Assembly (NCBI GenBank): GCA_014239035.1 | Contig: JAAZZY010000085.1 | Span: forward strand, 1 to 6,647 | From: Chlamydiia bacterium | Lineage (GTDB): Bacteria; Chlamydiota; Chlamydiia; Chlamydiales; JAAZZY01 | DNA length: 6,647 nt | Reading direction: 5' to 3' | Shown: positions 1 through 5,937 of the stretch, one piece after another | Position numbering within the stretch: the stretch's first letter is position 1 | Layout: each line of letters starts with the position of its first letter | Translations under genes and position numbers: made by a program | Notes under the pieces: model-generated | Seen by the model: the letters and a program-made list of their open reading frames with translations, nothing else | The model's database searches: none | Told to the model about the DNA's origin: nothing

Positions 1-1096
1 GAAACTTGACAAACATAATTCTACCAAGATTAACATCTACATTGAAGCGGGAGATGTATAAACAGAGAAAGAGAATCAAAGCTAGTGCCAAAGTCAAAAA
101 GGCATACCCAACTTTTGGGGACTTATGCTTATAGATCAGGGGTAAAACACATGTTCCGAGAATATTAACAGATAAGATCCACCCCACCCATTTTAAGGAA
201 TAGTTAACATAGAGATGCAACCAGTGTGACAAAAGCACAATGATAGCAAAGTGAAAGGCAAATATAAAAAGAGCAATGGTAACAATCACCCCTAGTTTAA
301 AAGGATCGTCTGCAATTTTAAACGCAATGATCGGATTTTTATGAAAATAGTTTCTAATCAAAAAGTAGGTGAAACACAAAACGCCTATGATGAAAATGAA
401 GTTGAAAGCGGTAGATCTAAATCCATCAATGACAAGTCCAACCGTTAAACAAAATCCTAAAGATATAAAACCAATTGCATAGAATGCATAACCTATCCAG
501 TCGATAGGAGTATAATCTAGGGGATAATCTCCTTTATTAAATGTGGTTAATAAAAAGAAGATGCAGACCATATAGATGATGCAAAAAATAAAAAATGACC
601 ATCTCCAATCGTATTGATAGGATAAGATTGCACCTACTCCAGCTCCAAAAGATGAGGATACGATCAGCGATGCTACTACAAACTTTGTGTAATGAAGGAC
701 TTTATCTTTTTCTATGTATTTACGAATGGTTGTCATCACAATCAGGTAAACAGGGCCGGAAGCTAAACCATGGCAGAACCAAAGAAAGAGGTAACCTATG
801 TATGAAGAGTTAAAAATGACTAAAATCGTAGTAATTAAATTACCAAATATGCAGATCCTTAGAAGTTTTAGACGACCAATGTTTTTAGCTAAAATAATTC
901 CAAAGGGCTTGGTGACAATGATTCCTAGAAGAGAGAGACCTGCTCCAAATGTAGTTGTACCAGTTCCCCCACCTAGATCTCCGTTAATATAAAAAGCGCT
1001 CATAGCAGGAAGAGAGGGCCCTGCAAGAGCAAAAAATAAAATAAAAATCAAACGCCGGGCTTCAGGGGGAGTCATTTTCTTCAGAACTTGATTCAT
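1..1096 (-). CDS. EmrB/DHA2-type MFS efflux transporter, 3' end beyond left edge
   Basis: Inner-membrane transporter of the major facilitator superfamily, 14-TM DHA2 (EmrB) type, predicted to move drugs or other small molecules out through the adjacent fusion protein and outer-membrane factor. The ATG at 1096 opens a frame with no stop down to base 2, giving 365 codons; family members are about 500 residues, so the last quarter is missing. By recalled alignment to E. coli EmrB, residues 63-85 (KPFGIILAKNIGRLKLL core) match motif A, 106-114 (WFCHGLASG) the TM4 motif B region, 150-166 (FGAGVGAILSYQYDWRW) motif C, and 198-265 (IDWIGYAFY through NPIIAFKIADDPF) the linker and TM7-8 region typical of DHA2. 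The start overlaps the stop of the upstream fusion-protein gene in an ATGA, so the two are translationally coupled. Odd points: the conserved TM1 Asp of EmrB is Gly, the TM4 motif B Arg is Trp106, and the motif C Pro is Ala. The substrate cannot be inferred. Family call is firm; true drug efflux is an inference. Confidence 0.88.
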   Translation of the reverse strand, partial: MNQVLKKMTPPEARRLIFILFFALAGPSLPAMSAFYINGDLGGGTGTTTFGAGLSLLGIIVTKPFGIILAKNIGRLKLLRICIFGNLITTILVIFNSSYIGYLFLWFCHGLASGPVYLIVMTTIRKYIEKDKVLHYTKFVVASLIVSSSFGAGVGAILSYQYDWRWSFFIFCIIYMVCIFFLLTTFNKGDYPLDYTPIDWIGYAFYAIGFISLGFCLTVGLVIDGFRSTAFNFIFIIGVLCFTYFLIRNYFHKNPIIAFKIADDPFKLGVIVTIALFIFAFHFAIIVLLSHWLHLYVNYSLKWVGWILSVNILGTCVLPLIYKHKSPKVGYAFLTLALALILFLCLYISRFNVDVNLGRIMFVKF

Positions 1097-2304
1097 GGCT
1101 CATTCTCGAAATTTATGGGCTCAAAAGGAGAATCTGCATAACAAACTAGAGTAGAGTCAAAGTTCTTATCAAAGATTCTATCTGCTATTTTTCTAGATCC
1201 CTTTGCTTCTTTTTTATAGATGTCTGTTTCGTATACAGGTCCATTTGTGTTTGTTCGAGGTATATAACCCTTATTAGAACTTTTAAGATCTACAATGGCG
1301 TGCATCGTCATCCCTAGGCGCAGGGGGTGAGAGAGCAGATCATCGGAATTGATCTCAACTCTTACCGGGAGTCTCTGCACGATTTTAATCCAGTTACCAG
1401 ACAAGTTTTGTGGAGGTAGAATGGAAAAAGCATTCCCTGCCCCTCCAGGAAGCCCTGCAATAGTCCCTCTGTAGAGAACGCTTTTGCCATACATATCAGC
1501 ATATACACGAACGTTTTGACCTATTTTGATTTTTTTCATCTTGGTTTCTTTAAAGTTAGCATTGACCCAGATTTGCTCTAGGGGAATAACCGTCATTAGA
1601 GAATCCTGTGTGGACACCCATTTACCTACTTGAGCAGATCTTTGAGCTATGAGTCCTTTTTGTGGGGCATAGATTTTGCATCTCTTTAGGTTAACCCAAG
1701 CTTGTGTAAGCTGATCTGCAGCAGCTAAAATAATGGGGTTATTTCGAATTGATTTACCCTGGATGAGAGAGCTTTCTTTTAAGTATAAGCGTTTAGACTG
1801 CTCATAGTTACTTGAGCTTGTTCCAAAATTTTGTTCTGCAGTTTGCAGATCCTCTAAAGATATAGCGCCGGTATGTAAAACATCTAATCGGTGGTTATAA
1901 AATTCTTCTGCTTTGATGAGCTCTGCTAGACGAGTGTTAATTTCAGACTGATAGGCAAAGGTTTGATGGTAGATTTGGCATACTTCTCGCACAGCTGATG
2001 CAAGATTTTCTCTAGCTTCATTTAGAGCTATTTTATAGTCAAGTTCATCGAGGGTTACTAAAAGCTGGTTGTTGTCTACCAAGTAGGTGTCATCTGTTTG
2101 AATAGATGTAATAAAGCCATCAACCAATGGAGTGATCACAAGGGGATTCCCTTCCACATAGGCATCATTTGTTCTTTTATAGTGCTGAGAGGATATGATC
2201 CAAATGCTCAGACCTATAATAGCAAACACTACCATAGCAGACCAAAATCCTAGAGTTATTAGAGAATGGCGGGCAGACTGAGCCTGGTTTTCTTCATCAC
2301 TCAT
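1093..2304 (-). CDS. EmrA/HlyD-family membrane fusion protein of the efflux pump
   Basis: Periplasmic adaptor anchored in the inner membrane that links the MFS transporter to the outer-membrane factor. 403 residues, close to E. coli EmrA (about 390). Residues 1-16 are cytoplasmic, 17-38 form a single TM anchor, and 46-90 (TNDAYVEGNPLVITPLVDG, then LLVTLDELDY) are the first beta and lipoyl half-motif, strongly EmrA-like. Residues 91-205 form a helical hairpin, 207-245 (CKIYAPQKGLIAQRSAQVG) the second lipoyl half, and 246-340 the beta-barrel domain with the family signature GNAFSILPPQN-SGNWIKIVQRLPVRVEI at 290-318. A tail from about 355 to 403 includes a segment (VYETDIYKKEAKGSRKIADRIFDKN) that resembles the end of EmrA, followed by some 20 extra residues. 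The ATG overlaps the stop of the outer-membrane-factor gene (ATGA) and its own stop overlaps the MFS start. A purine-rich AGAGAG about 6 bases upstream, inside the preceding gene, can serve as ribosome binding site. Confidence 0.93.
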   Translation of the reverse strand: MSDEENQAQSARHSLITLGFWSAMVVFAIIGLSIWIISSQHYKRTNDAYVEGNPLVITPLVDGFITSIQTDDTYLVDNNQLLVTLDELDYKIALNEARENLASAVREVCQIYHQTFAYQSEINTRLAELIKAEEFYNHRLDVLHTGAISLEDLQTAEQNFGTSSSNYEQSKRLYLKESSLIQGKSIRNNPIILAAADQLTQAWVNLKRCKIYAPQKGLIAQRSAQVGKWVSTQDSLMTVIPLEQIWVNANFKETKMKKIKIGQNVRVYADMYGKSVLYRGTIAGLPGGAGNAFSILPPQNLSGNWIKIVQRLPVRVEINSDDLLSHPLRLGMTMHAIVDLKSSNKGYIPRTNTNGPVYETDIYKKEAKGSRKIADRIFDKNFDSTLVCYADSPFEPINFENEP

Positions 2305-3764
2305 AATGAGCTCTCTTTTATTAAGCTTTGCATATCATCTTGGGCCGTCCCACCACCTAGAGACTTAATTAAATTTATTAAGGAGATGTACTGGTTGTAG
2401 ATAATAGAACTATCTTCAATCTGCCTCTCTAGAACTTGTTCCCTCTCATAATAGAGATTTAAAAAACTGTCCATACCTACTTCAGTTCTCTTTTGGATCA
2501 GATCAAATTTTAATGTGGCGTTTTCTAGAATATTTTCTTGTATAGATTTCTTTTCATACCAACTGTTAATCGAAGAGATGGCATTTGTCACATCTTCTAA
2601 ACTTTTCAAAAGAATGTCGTTGTATTCATATATCGCCTGATCAAGCTCTGCTTGTTTAATTTTAAAGTTTGCCTTGATCTCTCCTGCTTTGAAAATAGGC
2701 AGGTGAATAGAGGGGATGAGCCCCATTATTCCACTTTGCCAATCTAAAAGGTTCCTATAGCCTAAACTGTCAAAACCTAGGTACCCTTTGAGATCAATCC
2801 TAGGAAAGAAATCTGCCGCGGCAGATTTCTTTTCATAGGCGAGTGATTCTATGCGCAAGATTGCAGCAAAGAGATTAGGTCTTCTAATCAATAGGTCTGA
2901 TGATAAGTTATCGGGGATCTGGAGGTTTTCAGGAACCTGAGCAAGAATTTCATTTGCGTCTATGGGAGTATCTGGACTCTGACCTCTTAAAACATTGATC
3001 AGGTATTTATTTGAAGCAACTTGATCTGTTAAGGTTGCAATCTCTTTTTTTACTTCATCTACATTTTGTTTGGCTGTTGCGGGATCAATTTTAGAGAGCA
3101 TAAAATGCTTTTCCAAGACCTTTGTAAGATAATATAGGCGCTCACGTGTTGTGTAGAGTTGGTTATAGAGCTCAAGCTTATTGAGGTTTGTTTTAAGCAA
3201 ATAATAAGCTTGTGATATTGCAGTGGAGACAATAAGCTCGACCTCTTTAGCTTCAGCAACCTGTGCAAACTCAGCTTTTTTTGAGGCTTTAAACTGGTTT
3301 CTGTATTTACCCCAAAAATCAAATTCATATTGAAAACCCAAATTTAATTGAATTTGATTGATGTTCACACCAAGATCTGGGTTGTAGGCGTGAATAGCAC
3401 CATTTTTACTAATATGCTCCCACTCTTCACCTGCTCCAAAAGAAACAAATGGAAATAGAGGCGCCCTTGCTTTGATTGACATCTCTTTAGCTATTTCAAC
3501 TTTTTTTTGAACAGCTTCAATTGAGGGATTATCTTTGAGGGCATCTTCGACTAAAATGTTGAGCTCATTAGAATTTAGTGACTCCCACCAATTAGACGTT
3601 GGCCAGCATCCGGTTGTAAAATATGGGGTTTCTAGGGCCTCTTTGATTGTTGTTTTGATCTCAACGGGTCCAATAAAAGCTTGATTTTGAGTTAAATCTG
3701 ATAAGGGCATGCAGGAGCTAAGTGCCAAAGACACAACAAGGGTGTAGAATATCTGTCGTTTCAT
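2301..3764 (-). CDS. RND/NodT-type outer-membrane factor lipoprotein (OprM/TolC-like)
   Basis: Outer-membrane channel subunit of a tripartite efflux system; trimers of this family form the exit duct across the outer membrane and periplasm. 487 residues, normal for the family. Residues 1-17 are a lipoprotein signal peptide with lipobox L15-S16-S17-C18, so the mature protein begins at an acylated Cys18. Residues 59-85 (WWESLNSNELNILVEDALKDNPSI) are the classic start of the first OEP repeat. FDFWGKY at 148-154 corresponds to the usual YELDLWGR. SSDLLIRRPNLFAA then AAADFFPRIDLKGYLG (288-330) matches the conserved DLL-RRPD-AAE / A-FFP-ISL block, and PIFKAGEIKANFKIKQAEL to LLKSLEDVTNAI (356-396) matches the second-repeat signature. 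First gene of the operon; stop and the next start share ATGA. The ATG at 3764 is preceded by AAGG with 6-base spacing and is the only start that leaves an intact signal peptide. Confidence 0.94.
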   Translation of the reverse strand: MKRQIFYTLVVSLALSSCMPLSDLTQNQAFIGPVEIKTTIKEALETPYFTTGCWPTSNWWESLNSNELNILVEDALKDNPSIEAVQKKVEIAKEMSIKARAPLFPFVSFGAGEEWEHISKNGAIHAYNPDLGVNINQIQLNLGFQYEFDFWGKYRNQFKASKKAEFAQVAEAKEVELIVSTAISQAYYLLKTNLNKLELYNQLYTTRERLYYLTKVLEKHFMLSKIDPATAKQNVDEVKKEIATLTDQVASNKYLINVLRGQSPDTPIDANEILAQVPENLQIPDNLSSDLLIRRPNLFAAILRIESLAYEKKSAAADFFPRIDLKGYLGFDSLGYRNLLDWQSGIMGLIPSIHLPIFKAGEIKANFKIKQAELDQAIYEYNDILLKSLEDVTNAISSINSWYEKKSIQENILENATLKFDLIQKRTEVGMDSFLNLYYEREQVLERQIEDSSIIYNQYISLINLIKSLGGGTAQDDMQSLIKESSL

Positions 3765-3770
3765 CTGCCG

Positions 3771-3774
3771 CCTT
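3771..3774 (-). promoter_or_regulatory. Ribosome binding site of the outer-membrane-factor gene
   Basis: AAGG, read on the minus strand, lies six bases upstream of the ATG at 3764 and follows an A-run. It supports this start for the first gene of the efflux operon. Confidence 0.5.
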
Positions 3775-3782
3775 TTTGATAA

Positions 3783-3800
3783 AACACAATTTTTTGTGTT
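3783..3800. promoter_or_regulatory. Operator-like palindrome over the efflux start site
   Basis: AACACAATTTTTTGTGTT is a perfect inverted repeat with 7-base arms (3783-3789 and 3794-3800) and a 4-base centre. It lies 19 to 36 bases upstream of the ATG and overlaps the predicted -10 edge and start point, the position expected for a dimeric repressor operator (TetR- or MarR-type regulators commonly control such pumps). Read as RNA on the minus strand it could also fold into a weak AT-rich hairpin followed by a short U run, so a terminator for the upstream hydrolase gene is an alternative. The repeat is seen directly; the role is inferred. Confidence 0.45.
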
Positions 3801-3825
3801 ATTAAGAGAAGGTTATATTTGTCAA
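3798..3825 (-). promoter_or_regulatory. Predicted sigma70-type promoter of the efflux operon
   Basis: On the minus strand a perfect TTGACA -35 box (3825-3820) is followed by a 16-base spacer and AATAAC (3803-3798), a 4-of-6 match to the -10 consensus. Transcription would start near 3791, leaving a leader of about 27 bases before the ATG of the outer-membrane factor. The -35 falls in the centre of one palindrome and the -10/start region overlaps another (separate entries). The -35 is convincing; the -10 is only fair and alternative registers one or two bases away are possible. Confidence 0.5.
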
Positions 3826-3830
3826 TATAA
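3813..3830. promoter_or_regulatory. Second operator-like palindrome over the efflux -35 box
   Basis: TTATATTTGTCAATATAA is a perfect inverted repeat with 7-base arms (3813-3819 and 3824-3830) and a 4-base centre that carries most of the -35 box TTGACA on the minus strand. Its centre is exactly 30 bases from that of the neighbouring palindrome at 3783-3800, about three helical turns, so both would present on a similar face of the DNA. The two palindromes share geometry but not sequence. An AT-rich palindrome can arise by chance, hence modest confidence in function. Confidence 0.4.
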
Positions 3831-3857
3831 AGCAGTGTTGGAATCTTTAAGGAGAAT

Positions 3858-4796
3858 TTATTGCAGCCATTTAATGAGTATTTCATCCATCCAGAATGGA
3901 TTCTTGAATGAGTTCTTCAAAAAGCCTATATGTCCACCATAGCGAGTTGTAACAACTTCTATGTTTGAAGGAACTTTAATTTCTTGAATTTTAGAGCCAT
4001 TAACTATGGGGTCGTCCGAGGCAAACAAAATATGGCATGGAGATGTTATCTTTGGAATAAACTTTAGACAGCTATTGTTTGTGTAATATTCGAACGCATC
4101 ATTGTAGCCAGATGCCGGGGCTGTAAATAAATCATCGATCTCTTTGAGGGTTTTACAAGAAGATAGAGGTCTCTTGGGCTTATATACAAATTGATTTTTT
4201 GAGGAGCCTAGAATTTCTACAATGGCCTTAACAATAGAATTTTGGTAGATTCTATTTTGAAATTTTTCCAGCCTTTGAGAACTGTCAAATAAACTTAAGG
4301 GTGGGCAAACTGTAATCAGCTTATGCGTTAATTTTGAAAGATCCTTTTCCCCTGCAAGTTTTAGGAGTATGTTTCCACTAAGAGAGAATCCTATCGTGGT
4401 GATGGGGGAGGCGGGGTGCTGCTGCTTTAATGCTTTTAAAACAGTATGTACATCTTCGCTAGAGCCGCCATGAGTAATTTTTTTAGCAAGCCCAATACCT
4501 GTAGCAGTGCCTCTAAAGTTTAGACGTACAGTCCTAATATTCTGCTTACAGAGCTTAGAGGCCATTCGAACAAGATAAGGAGACTTATGAGAACCGCCTA
4601 CTCCATGCATGAGCAAAACAGTTAAATTACTGTCTTTCCAGCCTTTTGGAGTCGTCACTTCAAGGGCAAGTTTGTCACCGTCTTCAAGTTCGACAAACAT
4701 TGTTTCAGACTCTGGTTCGTCATAGCGTTTTATGACGTAAGATAAAAGCGTTTGAATATGTGGATTTCTAAGCAAAGTGTAGGGTGTAAATGTCAT
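3858..4796 (-). CDS. YheT-family alpha/beta hydrolase
   Basis: Cytosolic alpha/beta-hydrolase-fold protein of the YheT/EMB8 group (often annotated as predicted esterase or hydrolase); the physiological substrate of this group is not established. 312 residues, usual for the family. The N-terminal LLRNPHIQTLL (8-18) corresponds to the family's NPHLQT signature. LLMHGVGGSHKSPY (61-74) is the oxyanion-hole segment and RTVRLNFRGTATG (88-100) the conserved FRG strand. GFSLSGN (136-142) is the nucleophile elbow with Ser138; the acid is one of Asp261/Asp262 in ASDDPIV, and GGHIGF (287-292) supplies the catalytic His289. The triad is complete, so the enzyme should be active. The gene sits between the channel-like protein and the efflux operon, with about 100-base gaps on both sides and its own good promoter, so it is probably a separate unit. 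The start at 4796 puts the NPHIQT motif at the usual distance; the ribosome binding site is weak (TAGAG close to the ATG). Confidence 0.92.
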   Translation of the reverse strand: MTFTPYTLLRNPHIQTLLSYVIKRYDEPESETMFVELEDGDKLALEVTTPKGWKDSNLTVLLMHGVGGSHKSPYLVRMASKLCKQNIRTVRLNFRGTATGIGLAKKITHGGSSEDVHTVLKALKQQHPASPITTIGFSLSGNILLKLAGEKDLSKLTHKLITVCPPLSLFDSSQRLEKFQNRIYQNSIVKAIVEILGSSKNQFVYKPKRPLSSCKTLKEIDDLFTAPASGYNDAFEYYTNNSCLKFIPKITSPCHILFASDDPIVNGSKIQEIKVPSNIEVVTTRYGGHIGFLKNSFKNPFWMDEILIKWLQ

Positions 4797-4835
4797 AACT
4801 CTATATCTGTTAAAGATCTACTAATTATAGGTTTG

Positions 4836-4864
4836 AGTATATTTTTTTGAAACATGTTATTCAA
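4836..4864 (-). promoter_or_regulatory. Predicted sigma70-type promoter of the YheT-like gene
   Basis: On the minus strand TTGAAT (4864-4859) and TATACT (4841-4836, 5 of 6 to consensus) are separated by exactly 17 bases. Transcription would start near 4829, giving a leader of about 33 bases before the ATG at 4796. The position and spacing make this the best promoter in the window. Confidence 0.6.
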
Positions 4865-4868
4865 AAAA
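4843..4868. repeat. Perfect 9-8-9 inverted repeat over the YheT-like promoter
   Basis: TTTTTTGAA at 4843-4851 and TTCAAAAAA at 4860-4868 are exact reverse complements around an 8-base centre that itself contains ACATGT. The repeat covers the -35 box and the spacer of the predicted promoter. On either strand the first arm begins with T and the second ends with A, the reverse of the A-stem-U pattern of an intrinsic terminator, so a protein binding site or bent AT-tract DNA is more likely than a terminator. Confidence 0.45.
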
Positions 4869-4900
4869 GAGAAAATTAAGTTTATAGGTGATAGGACCAT

Positions 4901-5803
4901 TTAATTTGAATTCTCAGGTCTGGGATTCTCACCTTTATGTTTCTCGGAGATCTTTTTAAATGACTCTGATGCGTATGCAATAGTTGCAGCGAGCATAATG
5001 GTCATCCATATGATTGAAATAAAGACATTGAGCATACTTATGATTTGAGTAGATACTGAGACCATAGTTGTGATCGAATTTCCAACTGTTGTCATGGTGT
5101 CTAGTGAGTAGATTAGAAAATCTAAAAAAGATTCTTGGTTAGCCGGGACTTGAATGGATGCTGGGTTATGCGCATAGATTACATTATAAAATCCCGCAAA
5201 GATTAACGCGATGAGTAAATATCCCAGAAAGAAGATAAAGAAAGGTTTTACTAAAATATTAATATAGTCAGCAAGCCCATGGAAAACTTTTAGGCTCTGA
5301 TTAATATAATAGTCAAAAGCATATGATGTGATAGAGCCTATTATAAGTCCGATAAGGGCGCCCATTACGATGGTTAGCCAAAGGTATTCTCTAGAAGAAT
5401 CTGCAAATAACACCAATAAAACAAAAGCTGCTACGGCAAATAGATTGCAAACAGCAACAATAATTTTTTTGGTAATAGAGGGTTTTAAGGCAAAAATTAA
5501 TCCTGTGCTTATTGCAAATAGAACAAAGAAAGAGCACATAAAAATGAGATCTTTTTGAAGGCTCAGCATTATATCTACATTAGAAAGGGCCCAAAAAGCA
5601 ATGGAGAGGAATGCGCCAAATACAATCGAAGATAATATTGATGTAGATATTTTTGGTGAATAGATCGTGCCTATGATGAAAACGACTATCATTACTAAAG
5701 AAATAAAGGCTGCTAAATGCCAATGGCCACTTGCGAGGGCAAGAGGATATACAAGAGCAACGCTAAAGCAAACGCTCGATAGTCTTTGAAGAAATTTAAT
5801 CAT
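4901..5803 (-). CDS. Multi-TM membrane protein with C-terminal potassium-channel-like pore module
   Basis: Integral membrane protein of 300 residues, function unknown, with about eight predicted TM segments: roughly 8-25, 29-48, 57-74, 85-106, 113-134, 141-163, 186-210 and 252-277. The last two flank a re-entrant segment (about 224-246) with LDFLIYSLDTMTTVGNSITTM. This follows the TM / pore helix / filter / TM plan of two-TM potassium channels (Ion_trans_2 type), where the filter is TTVGYG preceded by an aromatic-rich pore helix. Here the filter position reads T238-T239-V240-G241-N242, so the second half (YG) is lost. The C-terminus (280-300) is short, charged and cytoplasmic, with no RCK/TrkA-N domain in the frame. 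Whether it conducts ions, and which, cannot be told from sequence. The ATG at 5803 has AGGA six bases upstream. It may be transcribed from the intergenic region just upstream or by read-through from the cyclase gene. Confidence 0.8.
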   Translation of the reverse strand: MIKFLQRLSSVCFSVALVYPLALASGHWHLAAFISLVMIVVFIIGTIYSPKISTSILSSIVFGAFLSIAFWALSNVDIMLSLQKDLIFMCSFFVLFAISTGLIFALKPSITKKIIVAVCNLFAVAAFVLLVLFADSSREYLWLTIVMGALIGLIIGSITSYAFDYYINQSLKVFHGLADYINILVKPFFIFFLGYLLIALIFAGFYNVIYAHNPASIQVPANQESFLDFLIYSLDTMTTVGNSITTMVSVSTQIISMLNVFISIIWMTIMLAATIAYASESFKKISEKHKGENPRPENSN

Positions 5804-5809
5804 GTAGCA

Positions 5810-5813
5810 TCCT
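5810..5813 (-). promoter_or_regulatory. Ribosome binding site of the channel-like gene
   Basis: AGGA (within AAAAAGGAT on the minus strand) ends six bases before the ATG at 5803 and fixes this start, which also leaves a complete first TM segment. Confidence 0.55.
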
Positions 5814-5839
5814 TTTTATCTTAGAATCTCACCTTAGGA

Positions 5840-5889
5840 AAAAAAGATAAAAAGTCAAAAAGAAATTTTACTCTACTGCGTGTTAGAGT
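5840..5889 (-). terminator. Weak terminator candidate after the cyclase-family gene
   Basis: On the minus strand ACTCTA (5889-5884) and TAGAGT (5875-5870) form a perfect 6-bp stem with an 8-base loop. After AAAAT it is followed by a long T-rich stretch, including TTTCTTTTTGACTTTTT. It lies about 50 bases past the stop at 5938. The stem is short, AT-rich and separated from the T run, so termination may be inefficient. The same stretch contains TTGACT (5858-5853), a possible -35 for the next gene, but I could not find a good -10 at the right distance. Confidence 0.3.
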
Positions 5890-5937
5890 CCTACTTTTAC
5901 ATCCTCAGTCAGTGAAGTGAGCTCTTTTACACTGCAT

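Noticed and set aside
595..992. Two short plus-strand reading frames of 72 and 64 codons
   Set aside because: They lie antisense to the well-conserved MFS gene, show no family resemblance and have no convincing ribosome binding site; they are shadows of that gene.
3059..3328. 89-codon minus-strand frame
   Set aside because: It lies wholly inside the outer-membrane-factor gene in another frame; the longer frame carries the OEP motifs.
5328..5558. 76-codon plus-strand frame
   Set aside because: Antisense to the hydrophobic TM segments of the channel-like gene, with composition expected of a shadow.
5900..5925. Possible hairpin around CTCAGTCAGTGAAGTGAG
   Set aside because: Only the four outer pairs form before mismatches and there is no adjacent T run, so it is not a credible terminator.
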